Source: an uncultured Bacteroides sp. (GTDB taxonomy: Bacteria > Bacteroidota > Bacteroidia > Bacteroidales > Bacteroidaceae). Taken from it: a DNA stretch of 64,000 bases. Positions 33,986 to 42,598 of the stretch are shown here, piece by piece. The translations under genes and the position numbers were made by a program. Positions within the stretch are counted from its first letter, which is position 1. Each line of letters begins with the position of its first letter. The notes beneath the pieces were generated by a model that was given only the letters and a program-made list of their open reading frames with translations, was not told the DNA's origin and ran no database searches. Location of the stretch: positions 356,563 to 420,562 of the forward strand of contig USAN01000002.1 in the NCBI GenBank assembly GCA_900552645.1, given 5' to 3'.

Positions 33986-34713
33986 ATAGAACTCAAGATT
34001 ATAAATTTACTATTGTAATTCCTGTTTTTAATGAGGAAGACAATATAAAGCGTCTTAAAGAAACTGTAGGCGAATATATAAGCAAGTGTCCTGTCAGGGC
34101 ATGTGCTCTTTTTGTAAATGATGGCTCGCGCGACAACAGTTTGCAGCTCATAAAGGAAAGTTGTAGCGAAAATGAAAACTTCTATTATATAAGTCTTGCA
34201 AAGAATAGCGGACTCTCGGCCGCGATGAAGGCTGGTATAGATGTGGTAGAATCCGACTATGTAGGATATATGGATGCCGACATGCAGACAGATGTGCGTG
34301 ATTTTGATCTATTACTAAAATATGCTCCTCAATATTCTCTTGTAATGGGCATAAGAGCACAGAGAAAGGATTCTGCATTCAAGCTTTTACAATCTAAAAT
34401 AGCAAATTCTTTCAGAAGAATGATGACTCATGATGGAGCTACCGATACAGGATGTCCACTTAAGATTCTTCATACTGATTACGCAAAACGCATTCCTTTC
34501 TTTACAGGCATGCATCGTTTCTTGCCTGCACTTATAAAGCTTCAGGATGGTGGTAATTTCCATGAGATTCCTGTGCGTCACTATCCAAGACAGGCAGGAG
34601 TATCGAAATATAATTTATGGAACCGTCTTATTTCTCCTTTCAAGGATTGCTTTGCATACCGATGGATGGCCCACAGATATATAAATTATAAAATATCGGA
34701 TAATAATCTATGA
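33982..34713 (+). CDS. ArnC/DPM1-like polyprenyl-phosphate glycosyltransferase (GT2)
   Basis: A 243-residue soluble-type GT2 enzyme: VIPVFNEEDNIKRL at the N-terminus, FVNDGSRDNS, then YMDADMQTD carrying the catalytic DxD-type aspartates. It lacks the two C-terminal membrane segments of ArnC, so it is closer to dolichyl-phosphate-mannose synthase in layout. It should build polyprenyl-phosphate-sugar in the cytoplasm from a nucleotide sugar. Four-base overlaps on both sides put it between the transferase and the LAB_N protein. Confidence 0.88.
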   Translation: MNRTQDYKFTIVIPVFNEEDNIKRLKETVGEYISKCPVRACALFVNDGSRDNSLQLIKESCSENENFYYISLAKNSGLSAAMKAGIDVVESDYVGYMDADMQTDVRDFDLLLKYAPQYSLVMGIRAQRKDSAFKLLQSKIANSFRRMMTHDGATDTGCPLKILHTDYAKRIPFFTGMHRFLPALIKLQDGGNFHEIPVRHYPRQAGVSKYNLWNRLISPFKDCFAYRWMAHRYINYKISDNNL

Positions 34714-35351
34714 ATTTACTGATATTGACAATAGGACTTCTGTCGCAGGTTTGCTTTTCCATAAGAGTAATAATACAATGGTTTATGTCCGAAAAGAAGA
34801 AGGAGGTGCTTTCGCCTACTCTATTCTGGGTATTCAGTCTTATGGGCTCATATCTGATGTTTTATTACGGATGGTTACGCGATGATTTCTCGATAATAAT
34901 AGGACAGTTTATCTCTTTTTATATTTATATAGGCAATTTGAAGCTTAAAGATGTATGGGGTAGAGTACCATTAATTCTAAGGTTTATATTGATAATAACG
35001 CCTCCTGTAATAGGATTACTGTGCGTATATAACGATGGAAAGCCTTTTATTGATTCTTTTTTGAAGAATGAAGCTATACCTGTATGGCTTATTGTCTTGG
35101 GAATTGTTGGGCAGGTTGTATTTACTTTCAGGTTTGTATACCAATGGATTTATTCCAGTCGTACTCATATATCATCACTGCCTCCGGCATTCTGGTGGAT
35201 AAGTCTGGCTGGATCTTCCATAATAGTAATGTATGGAGTTATAAGATATGATCCTATATTAATATTAGGACAGTCATTTGGATTTGCTTCTTATATTAGA
35301 AATCTGATGATTGGATGTAAAAGTAAAAAAATGGAGAAGGAAATTTTATGA
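34710..35351 (+). CDS. Duplicated LAB_N-domain membrane protein (candidate sugar-lipid flippase)
   Basis: A 213-residue protein with two tandem copies of the lipid-A-disaccharide-synthase N-terminal (LAB_N) unit: copy 1 (about 7-75) with SQVCFSIRVIIQWF, GSYLMFYYG and IIGQFISFYIYIGNL; copy 2 (about 130-205) with GQVVFTFRFVYQWI, GSSIIVMYG and ILGQSFGFASYIRNL. Each copy has about three membrane helices. It has no LpxB catalytic domain. The position between a polyprenyl-phosphate-sugar synthase and a GT-C transferase suggests a flippase, by analogy to ArnE/ArnF. The family link is clear, the role is inferred. Confidence 0.85.
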   Translation: MNLLILTIGLLSQVCFSIRVIIQWFMSEKKKEVLSPTLFWVFSLMGSYLMFYYGWLRDDFSIIIGQFISFYIYIGNLKLKDVWGRVPLILRFILIITPPVIGLLCVYNDGKPFIDSFLKNEAIPVWLIVLGIVGQVVFTFRFVYQWIYSSRTHISSLPPAFWWISLAGSSIIVMYGVIRYDPILILGQSFGFASYIRNLMIGCKSKKMEKEIL

Positions 35352-36367
35352 TGAAGAAAGTACTTGTAACAGGTGCGGCTGGTTTTATAGGTTCTTACCT
35401 TACCAAGTTGCTGGCCGAAAATGGGTATAGTGTAATAGGTATAGATAATCTGAATGACTACTATGATGTAAATATAAAGTATGGTCGTCTGAAAGAGCTT
35501 TGTGGCATCGAAAAGAAAGAAATTTTAAGAGATAAATCATGTACAAGTAATTCTTACCCTAGTATTAGATTTATTTATGGCGATATTACCGACAAACCTT
35601 TGCTTGACAAACTGTTCGCCGAGGAAAAATTTGATATAGTGTGCAATCTTGCAGCTCAGGCCGGAGTACGATATTCAATAGAGAATCCCTACTCTTATGC
35701 TCAAAGCAACCTTATAGGCTTTCTTAATATTCTTGAATGTTGCCGAAATAATGATATAAAGCATTTGGTATATGCTAGTTCAAGCAGTGTATATGGAATG
35801 AATGAAAAGATACCATTCAGCGAAGATGATATGACAGATTCTCCTGTAAGTTTCTACGCGGCTACCAAGAAATCGAATGAGCTTATGGCACATGCCTACA
35901 GTCATCTTTATAAATTTGCCGTTACGGGTCTGCGCTTCTTTACTGTATATGGTCCTTGGGGACGTCCCGACATGGCACCATTTATATTTATGAAGAGTAT
36001 AATGGTAGGAAAGTCAATAAGAGTATTCAATAACGGAGAGATGCGTCGTGATTTTACTTATATAGCCGATATTGTAGAAGGCGTATTGGATATAGTAAGG
36101 AAAGAACCAGCATCCCCACGAAGCACTGTATATAACATAGGTCATTGCGAACCTGTAGAATTGATGGACTTTATTCATTGTATTGAAGAGGTAATGTCGA
36201 AAAAGGCCGATTGTAGATTCGAGGATATGCAGCCAGGCGATGTAACCTGTACTTATGCCGATACTTCGAAACTAGAGAAGGACTATAACTATTCTCCTTC
36301 TACCGATATAAGAACGGGATTAGAACATATGTATAAATGGTATGTAAAATATAAAGGCAACTTGTAA
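35348..36367 (+). CDS. NAD-dependent sugar-nucleotide epimerase (UDP-glucuronate 4-epimerase-like)
   Basis: A 339-residue extended SDR: GAAGFIGSYL (9-18), DNLNDYYDVNIKYGRL (36-51, the marker of UDP-glucuronate 4-epimerases such as CapI/WbpP relatives), SSSSVYG and YAATKKSNELMAHAYSHLY (catalytic Tyr and Lys). It would convert UDP-GlcA to UDP-GalA, giving the operon's nucleotide sugar. Last gene of the four-gene operon; its stop abuts, with no gap, the stop of the opposite GT2 gene. Confidence 0.9.
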   Translation: MMKKVLVTGAAGFIGSYLTKLLAENGYSVIGIDNLNDYYDVNIKYGRLKELCGIEKKEILRDKSCTSNSYPSIRFIYGDITDKPLLDKLFAEEKFDIVCNLAAQAGVRYSIENPYSYAQSNLIGFLNILECCRNNDIKHLVYASSSSVYGMNEKIPFSEDDMTDSPVSFYAATKKSNELMAHAYSHLYKFAVTGLRFFTVYGPWGRPDMAPFIFMKSIMVGKSIRVFNNGEMRRDFTYIADIVEGVLDIVRKEPASPRSTVYNIGHCEPVELMDFIHCIEEVMSKKADCRFEDMQPGDVTCTYADTSKLEKDYNYSPSTDIRTGLEHMYKWYVKYKGNL

Positions 36368-37192
36368 TTAAAGTTGCCTTATTCCATTAGGAGTTTCTAT
36401 TATTCTGTTCTTTCTGGTCTCTTTTCTAATACCTCGGTTATTATCAATGGACTCTTTGGTCTTATAGGGCCTTTTATGATCTAAATGCACCACTATTGCA
36501 GAATATCTTATCTGCTTTGACTTAATGCCAAGATTGGACAGTCGCTCACCGAATTCGCGGTCTTGTCCACCATAATGCATATCTTCATTAAATCCGTTTA
36601 CACGAATCATGTCTTCTCGCCATCCCGATGAATTACATCCGTTCCACGATGCTCTGGCCGGTGTAATGAAATTCATGAAATTCGAGAAAGAAGCGTTTCT
36701 GAAGAGCTTACTCCATTTAAAATTATAGTCGAAGTTGTTTGCCTTTAGCCATTTAATAGAAAAAGGTTTCTGATCAAACACATCTTCCTCTTTAATTAAA
36801 TTACTTATATCCATTGAAAGTTTGAAATAACCGCCCGAAAGGAAATACCCCTTTTCGGCATATTTTAGGTGAACGGCAATAAAATCTTCTCTAGGAATAC
36901 AATCCTGATCGGTAAATATCAGATAATCACTTTCGGCAGCTACAATAGCCTTGTTTAGAATTTTGGACTTTTGGAAGCCGTCGTCCTCATGCCACACATG
37001 TTTTATAGGTAGTCTATCTTTGAAGCTATCAATTAAAATTCTTGTCTCTTCTCTAGAACCATCATCTGCTATAATTATTTCGTCGGCTTTCTTCTGTTGT
37101 TTAATATATCCCCATAATACCTTTTCAAGCCATTTGGGATTATTGTATGTAGATATTATTACTCCTATAGATAAATGTGGATTGCAACTCAT
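36368..37192 (-). CDS. GT2 family glycosyltransferase
   Basis: A 274-residue GT-A enzyme with VIISTYNNPKWLEKVL, IIADDGSREET, FTDQDCIPREDF (DxD-type), and a C-terminal part with NEDMHYGGQDREFGERL resembling the chondroitin-synthase/GalNAc-transferase C-terminal domain. Substrates not known. Stands at the left edge of the surface-glycan cluster, with its own -7 box (37216-37223, leftward). Confidence 0.87.
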   Translation of the reverse strand: MSCNPHLSIGVIISTYNNPKWLEKVLWGYIKQQKKADEIIIADDGSREETRILIDSFKDRLPIKHVWHEDDGFQKSKILNKAIVAAESDYLIFTDQDCIPREDFIAVHLKYAEKGYFLSGGYFKLSMDISNLIKEEDVFDQKPFSIKWLKANNFDYNFKWSKLFRNASFSNFMNFITPARASWNGCNSSGWREDMIRVNGFNEDMHYGGQDREFGERLSNLGIKSKQIRYSAIVVHLDHKRPYKTKESIDNNRGIRKETRKNRIIETPNGIRQL

Positions 37193-37215
37193 ATTATATT
37201 CGCATATTTATAAAA

Positions 37216-37223
37216 CAAAGATA
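37216..37223 (-). promoter_or_regulatory. -7 box, leftward GT2 gene
   Basis: Leftward TATCTTTG, 24 bases before the GT2 start codon. Confidence 0.6.
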
Positions 37224-37263
37224 CATTTATTTCTACTAATAATTATAGAATATATATTTTTAT

Positions 37264-37271
37264 TAATTTTG
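37264..37271 (+). promoter_or_regulatory. -7 box, wecE-like operon
   Basis: TAATTTTG followed by C, 48 bases before the aminotransferase start. Divergent to the GT2 promoter. Confidence 0.6.
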
Positions 37272-37319
37272 CAGCTGTTACGAACTAATGTAATTAACTA
37301 AACTTATTAAAATTAATTA

Positions 37320-38459
37320 ATGGATATTCCATTTAATAAGCCTTATTTTGTCGGTAAAGAGCTTGATTTTATCGCTCAAACCTTCAAAAATGCTAAAACT
37401 GCTGGTAATGGTGAATTTACCAATAAGTGTGAATTTTTTTTCCAGAGAAAACTGAATGCTCTTAAGTGTCTTCTTACTACTTCATGTACTGATGCACTTG
37501 AGATGTGTGCTATATTGGCCGATATAAAACCAGGCGATGAAGTTATAGTGCCGTCATATACTTTTGTATCTACGGCCCTTGCATTTGTGCGTCAAGGAGC
37601 ACGAATCGTTTTCGCAGATAGTCATAAAGATAATCCATGCATTGATGAAAATAAAATAGAGGAACTTATTACAGAGCGTACTCGTGCAATTGTGCCGGTT
37701 CATTATGCAGGAATTGCATGCGACATGGATAAAATTATGGATATTGCCTCTAGACATAATCTATTGGTTATAGAAGATGCAGCACAAGCAATAGACAGTT
37801 TCTACAAGGGGCGTCCGCTAGGTACAATAGGTCATATGGGTGCTTTCTCTTTTCATGAAACAAAGAATATTCAGTGTGGTGAGGGAGGAATGCTAGTTAT
37901 CAATGACAGCCGATTTATAAAGAGATCAGAGGTGATTTGGGAAAAGGGTACAAATCGTGCTGAATTTTTCCGCGGTGAAGTAAATAAATATGGATGGGTA
38001 GATACCGGATCCTCATTCCTTCCTGCAGAGTATGTTGCAGCTTTTTTGTGGGCTCAACTTGAAGAGATGGAAGCAATACAAGATAGGCGTAAGAAAATTT
38101 GGGATATTTATTATGACAATCTTAAGGGAACATCAATAAAAGTACCTGCTATCCCTGAATATGCTTGCAACAATGCACATGCTTTTTACTGTATATGTAA
38201 CTCACTTAAAGAGAGATCAAATCTTATATCTTTCTTGAAAGATAATGGTATACATGCAGTCTTTCATTATCTTAGTCTTCATAAAAGTGATTATATAAGT
38301 AACAATGATAATAATAGTCAGCAGTTGCCACAAGCCGACAGATATACCGATTGTTTGGTACGCTTACCTCTTTTCTACGAACTTAAAGAAGAAGAGGTGA
38401 TTTATATATGTGATAAAATAAAAGAATTCTACACTGCCTATGATACTTCATCTTGTTAA
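37320..38459 (+). CDS. wecE: dTDP-4-amino-4,6-dideoxygalactose transaminase (WecE type)
   Basis: A 379-residue PLP enzyme of the DegT/DnrJ/EryC1 family: IPFNKPYFVGKE at the start, EDAAQAID (152-159), and the PLP lysine Lys182 in SFHETKNIQCGEGG, the wording typical of WecE/RffA. It aminates dTDP-4-keto-6-deoxyglucose on the way to 4-acetamido-4,6-dideoxygalactose (Fuc4NAc). The next gene is a WecF-type transferase overlapping by 20 bases, which supports this. Confidence 0.9.
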   Translation: MDIPFNKPYFVGKELDFIAQTFKNAKTAGNGEFTNKCEFFFQRKLNALKCLLTTSCTDALEMCAILADIKPGDEVIVPSYTFVSTALAFVRQGARIVFADSHKDNPCIDENKIEELITERTRAIVPVHYAGIACDMDKIMDIASRHNLLVIEDAAQAIDSFYKGRPLGTIGHMGAFSFHETKNIQCGEGGMLVINDSRFIKRSEVIWEKGTNRAEFFRGEVNKYGWVDTGSSFLPAEYVAAFLWAQLEEMEAIQDRRKKIWDIYYDNLKGTSIKVPAIPEYACNNAHAFYCICNSLKERSNLISFLKDNGIHAVFHYLSLHKSDYISNNDNNSQQLPQADRYTDCLVRLPLFYELKEEEVIYICDKIKEFYTAYDTSSC

Positions 38460-39543
38460 TGATGAGAAGATAATAAACCGGACCATAGAAGTTTTTGAAG
38501 AGGCTTTCCCTGGTAATAACTTATTTGTTGTCACTAATAAGACATCGTCATTCAAGTATGTTACTCCGGCAAATAATGTAATATCACGAACAGAATTTTA
38601 TAAACGTAAAGATGAGTTTTCTTTCGATAAAATATTCATTCATCTTCTTAACAAGAGAAAGATAAGCGTAATAAACCGGATGGGGCAGACTACTGCCAAG
38701 ATATATTGGATTATATGGGGATTAGATCTTTACAACAAGCTTCTAGAGCCAAAAGGATTTGAAATTCTTCATCCGCAGAGTTCGGCACACAAAATACCTC
38801 TAATAAAAAAAATTATCACCAATCCTATCAATAAGATTATTGACAAGATAAATATGTATAGAACTGTACGTTTTATAGATAAAAGGGTAGATTATATAGT
38901 AACCGATACCACGGAGAATGATTATGAGATGCTTATGAAATATTATCCAAAGTTTAATGCTATTCCTTGGAAAGATTTTTTCTACTATCCACTTGATGTA
39001 ATTCTTGGAGAAGAGCTTATGCATTCCAATATAAATGGTAATAACATACTCATCGGAAACTCTGCATCGGCCAGCAATAATCATGAATATGTAATAGATA
39101 TATTGTCGCGACTAGATACAGGTAGCAGTAAGATTATAATTCCTTTAAGCTATTCCGGTAAGAAAGATTACGTTAGGTCTGTATGTAGAAAGGCAAAATT
39201 GGCTTTTTCAGAAGATTTTATGCCTTTACTTGATTTCATGCCTTTACATGAATATAATAAATTACAGTTGAGTGCAAAGGTAGCTATCTTTGGAAATTGG
39301 CGTCAGGAGGCTATTGGGAATATAATAGTTTCGCTGTATCTTGGAGCTAAGGTTTTTATCAGTAGGAAAAATCCCGTATATAGTTGGGCCATAGGACATG
39401 GATTACATGTTTGCGAGTTGGAAACTATTTCTCAGCATGAACTTGATACCCCTCTTGATGATTGTATGAAGAGAGAAAATAGAGAGATATTGAATTCTCT
39501 TTATAATAGAAGTAGAATGATTGAGCTTATAAGGAAACTTTAA
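38440..39543 (+). CDS. Fuc4NAc transferase-like protein (WecF, GT56)
   Basis: A 367-residue protein with MILHLVNDEKIINRTIEVF at the start, IYWIIWGLDLYN, NILIGNSASASNNHEYV and LLDFMPLHEYNKL and YLGAKVFISRKNP near the C-terminus, the pattern of GT56 4-alpha-L-fucosyl (TDP-Fuc4NAc:lipid II) transferases. The 20-base overlap with wecE indicates donor synthesis and transfer in one unit. In Bacteroidales such genes occur in lipooligosaccharide and capsule loci, so the acceptor need not be the enterobacterial common antigen lipid II. Confidence 0.88.
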   Translation: MILHLVNDEKIINRTIEVFEEAFPGNNLFVVTNKTSSFKYVTPANNVISRTEFYKRKDEFSFDKIFIHLLNKRKISVINRMGQTTAKIYWIIWGLDLYNKLLEPKGFEILHPQSSAHKIPLIKKIITNPINKIIDKINMYRTVRFIDKRVDYIVTDTTENDYEMLMKYYPKFNAIPWKDFFYYPLDVILGEELMHSNINGNNILIGNSASASNNHEYVIDILSRLDTGSSKIIIPLSYSGKKDYVRSVCRKAKLAFSEDFMPLLDFMPLHEYNKLQLSAKVAIFGNWRQEAIGNIIVSLYLGAKVFISRKNPVYSWAIGHGLHVCELETISQHELDTPLDDCMKRENREILNSLYNRSRMIELIRKL

Positions 39544-39556
39544 TTAATATATATTT

Positions 39557-39590
39557 AAAAATGGATGGGCTATGTCTATTCATTTTTTTT
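39557..39590. terminator. Bidirectional terminator at convergent ends
   Basis: AAAAATG (39557-39563) pairs with CATTTTT (39581-39587), with T/A runs on both sides. The stop codon of the leftward GT2 gene is within the hairpin. Confidence 0.65.
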
Positions 39591-40568
39591 CTTTAATAAG
39601 CCACGCAAGTATATGTAACTTATGAAAGCTCTGGTGTCAGGTAAGGCTAATAATATTCTGTAGGTAAGCTTTATCTTACTTTTTACCTTACTATAAATAG
39701 GCTCTTTTTTTACCCTGCTAATATATAACTTCATTACTTGTGCAGATTCGTGTCTTTCTGCATTAGTTTCTGCATTTTTAATAGCTTTTTTCAGGTAGTA
39801 TACAATAAGTAAATGATTTCTTGTTAATAATTGGGGGTTCGAATAAGAATACACAGAACTTTCATATCCTTTTGCCAACAAGATAAAATCTTTAAAATTC
39901 AATTTTTTCCATGTCAGACTGTCTGATAATTTCCTGTAATTGTAAATGTTGTTTGTAATTGTCTTGATGGAATTGCAGTGAACAATATATTGTAAAGTAA
40001 ATATTTCATCCTCCCTATGGCTCAAGCTATTAGTAAACTTAATGTCATACTTTTTTATTATACTATTTGAAAATAGCTTATTCCATGTAAAGCCTAGATA
40101 ATCCTTGTGATGAGGATTATTTATAAGATTTATCATTTCTTCTTCTATGTTATCCTTTTTAGTATAACTTCTACATGAAAGGCTATAATACTTTATATCA
40201 TTGTGAGCATAATGAAACTTACTTCCAAAAAATATCAAATCAGCTTTTGATGCTTCGGTTATTAAAGATGAAATATAGTCAGGTTCAACCCAATCATCAC
40301 TATCTACAAATGCTATATATTCTCCTATTGAGTTCGATATTCCTAAATTTCGGGCATAACTAACTCCATTGTTATTATCGTGAAAAACTTTTATCCTACT
40401 ATCGATAGACTTATATTTATCGCATATTTCTCCCGACTTATCGGTACTTCCATCATCTATAAGCAATAGTTCGAAGTAAGGATAGGATTGCGACAAAATG
40501 CTTTCAATGCATTTATTTATATAATTCTCGCAGTTATAGACAGGCACTATAATAGAAATATGAACCAT
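39576..40568 (-). CDS. GT2 family glycosyltransferase (GT-A)
   Basis: A 330-residue GT2: SIIVPVYNCENYINKC, LLIDDGSTDKSG, then YIAFVDSDDWVEPDYI with the DxDD metal motif, and a helical C-terminus. Typical of capsule and lipooligosaccharide loci. Substrate unknown. Strongly AT-rich like its neighbours. Confidence 0.9.
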   Translation of the reverse strand: MVHISIIVPVYNCENYINKCIESILSQSYPYFELLLIDDGSTDKSGEICDKYKSIDSRIKVFHDNNNGVSYARNLGISNSIGEYIAFVDSDDWVEPDYISSLITEASKADLIFFGSKFHYAHNDIKYYSLSCRSYTKKDNIEEEMINLINNPHHKDYLGFTWNKLFSNSIIKKYDIKFTNSLSHREDEIFTLQYIVHCNSIKTITNNIYNYRKLSDSLTWKKLNFKDFILLAKGYESSVYSYSNPQLLTRNHLLIVYYLKKAIKNAETNAERHESAQVMKLYISRVKKEPIYSKVKSKIKLTYRILLALPDTRAFISYIYLRGLLKKKNE

Positions 40569-40671
40569 AAATATTAGGATAGTATATATAACTAGTTTTA
40601 ACTCATTCTTTTATTCTCTCTATTGTTGGATAATAAAGGGGTTTTCTTTTTCTTTGTATAAAATATATTTT

Positions 40672-41583
40672 ATGAAAATATCAGCTGTAATAGTTACCTA
40701 CAATCGACTAGATTTGTTGAAAGAGTGTGTTGAATCAGTAAAAAATCAATCACATCCTTTATACAAAGTTATAATAATAAATAATAAATCGACTGATGGA
40801 ACTGAAGAATATCTTGAAAAATTTGATAATGATGATAGTTATCAAATTAGAAACATGGATAAAAATGAAGGTGGAGCAGGAGGCTTTTATGAAGGAATAA
40901 AAATAGCTGTAAATGACGGTGCTGACTGGGTATGGGTAATGGACGATGATACAATACCAACTAGGACTGCATTAGAAGAATTGGTTAAAGGAGCTTCAGT
41001 AGATGAAAAAATAGGTTTTGTATGTAGTAAGGTTTTGTGGAAAGATGGAAGTCTTCATAAAATGAACATGCCATCTTTTTATTCTAAGCTTAACATAAAC
41101 TTTCCTCTTCATTATTATACAGGCCTCGCCGATGTTCTTAGAATTAATTCAGCATCTTTTGTTTCGCTCATGGTAAAATGCAGTGTCGTTAAAGAGGTAG
41201 GCCTGCCTATAAAGGAATTTTTTATATGGGGAGATGATGTAGAGTTTACTCAGAGAATTTCAGATAAAGGGTATGTAGGACTCTATGCCGACAAAAGTAT
41301 AGTACTTCATGATACAAAAGATAATTATGTATCAGATATAGTAACTTCTCCGGTAGAGATGAGCTGGAAGTTCTATTATGGAATAAGAAATGATCTTTTT
41401 TTAAGAAGAAGAGGCAAGAATCGTATTATATTTTTCTTTTCTTCATTAAACTATTGTAGAAGACTGAAAAGAAAGGTAAATAGAAGGAATGACAGTAAGA
41501 GAATTTTCCGAGATATAATAAGAAAAGCTTTTAAGGCAAGCATTTCTTTTAATCCTCAGATAAAATATATATCTGAGGATTAA
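40672..41583 (+). CDS. GT2 family glycosyltransferase (GlfT2/rhamnosyltransferase-like)
   Basis: A 303-residue GT2 beginning ISAVIVTYNRLDLLKECV, with WVWVMDDDTIP (DDD metal motif) and FIWGDDVEFTQRI (GT2 acceptor/base motif). This layout resembles galactofuranosyl or rhamnosyl transferases, and a UDP-galactofuranose supply exists four genes away (44577). The start is set at 40672 (MKISAVIV). Its last 12 codons form a hairpin (41551-41581). Confidence 0.88.
   Translation: MKISAVIVTYNRLDLLKECVESVKNQSHPLYKVIIINNKSTDGTEEYLEKFDNDDSYQIRNMDKNEGGAGGFYEGIKIAVNDGADWVWVMDDDTIPTRTALEELVKGASVDEKIGFVCSKVLWKDGSLHKMNMPSFYSKLNINFPLHYYTGLADVLRINSASFVSLMVKCSVVKEVGLPIKEFFIWGDDVEFTQRISDKGYVGLYADKSIVLHDTKDNYVSDIVTSPVEMSWKFYYGIRNDLFLRRRGKNRIIFFFSSLNYCRRLKRKVNRRNDSKRIFRDIIRKAFKASISFNPQIKYISED
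41551..41581. terminator. Hairpin overlapping the end of a coding region
   Basis: AATCCTCAGATA (41551-41562) and TATCTGAGGATT (41570-41581) form a perfect 12-base stem with a 7-base loop, within the last codons of the GT2 gene and just before the convergent GT8 stop at 41592. There is no strong T run. Confidence 0.7.
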
Positions 41584-41591
41584 TAGATTTA

Positions 41592-42527
41592 CTACTTTAT
41601 TGAAATATATCGAGGCTTGTCAATCCTTAAAAGAATACCCAATTTATTCAAAGCCGATAAGAAATTATTCCAATGATAATGAGGGGGTCTTTCTCCTTTC
41701 CAACGACTCATATCGAGATATTTGAACCACTCATTTCTTAATGGATATCTGGCGTTTGGATCCCATGGTTTTCTTTTTCCAAGATAATGAATGATAGCAG
41801 GATCTTTAAGACATTTATCTATATCTGTCCATACATCTGTTCTTATTTGGCGCTTTCTTCTGTAGAACCCTTCCTGAGTATTCCATGTAAATGATACAAA
41901 TTTCTTTTTGTCATGCAGTACTGCATTCAACACATCCTGGTCATAATATATTAGCTTATTATCATGCGATATATTTTCTTTTATGTAATTGATGCATTTT
42001 TCTTCTATATTGTGTTCCCGACAGTATTTAAGGTTGAAAAGAATAACTCCTGCGTTGAAATATGAGTATTTCCTATCGTAGCCAAGGCGACTATATGGAT
42101 TATATTCTCCACCAACATTGCTGCAAGTATCTTCAACGCATGCTATTGCATATTCCTCTATATCTGTATCCCAGAAATCTTTTAGATCCTTGCGTACTAT
42201 AAGGTCACAATCAAGATAGAGTACTTTTTCTATGTTCTCAGGTAAAATGCTTGATAAGAAAATTCTGAAGTATGTAGTTACTGTAATATAACTTCCTTCG
42301 CGTATGGGACAATTGTTAAGTATGCTATCGTCAATATCATAAAAACATATTATGCAATCGTATTTACTTATAGATTCTCTTATAATCTTCTTGTCTATGT
42401 CTGTAAGATCGCTGGCAATAATATAGATAGTCATTCTGTTTGATTTATTATTTTCAAGAAGTGACAACAGCATTACAGTACAATATTTTGTATAGTTCTT
42501 ATCTATATTACATACAATATTTATCAT
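41592..42527 (-). CDS. GT8 family glycosyltransferase (LgtC-like), copy 1
   Basis: A 311-residue GT8: IVCNIDKNYTKYCTVMLLSL at the start, VLYLDCDLIV (DxD), YFNAGVILFNL, YYDQDVLNAVL, then IIHYLGKRKPW at the C-terminus, matching retaining galactosyl/glucosyl transferases of the LgtC type. It is a close relative of the following gene and shares its C-terminal lines (WKGERPP). Confidence 0.92.
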   Translation of the reverse strand: MINIVCNIDKNYTKYCTVMLLSLLENNKSNRMTIYIIASDLTDIDKKIIRESISKYDCIICFYDIDDSILNNCPIREGSYITVTTYFRIFLSSILPENIEKVLYLDCDLIVRKDLKDFWDTDIEEYAIACVEDTCSNVGGEYNPYSRLGYDRKYSYFNAGVILFNLKYCREHNIEEKCINYIKENISHDNKLIYYDQDVLNAVLHDKKKFVSFTWNTQEGFYRRKRQIRTDVWTDIDKCLKDPAIIHYLGKRKPWDPNARYPLRNEWFKYLDMSRWKGERPPHYHWNNFLSALNKLGILLRIDKPRYISIK

Positions 42528-42598
42528 AACAGTATAATTTTAGTTCAGTTAGTTTAGTTTCTCTTTAGCTTGTAATTGTTAGCTTTTATCTTGTTATT

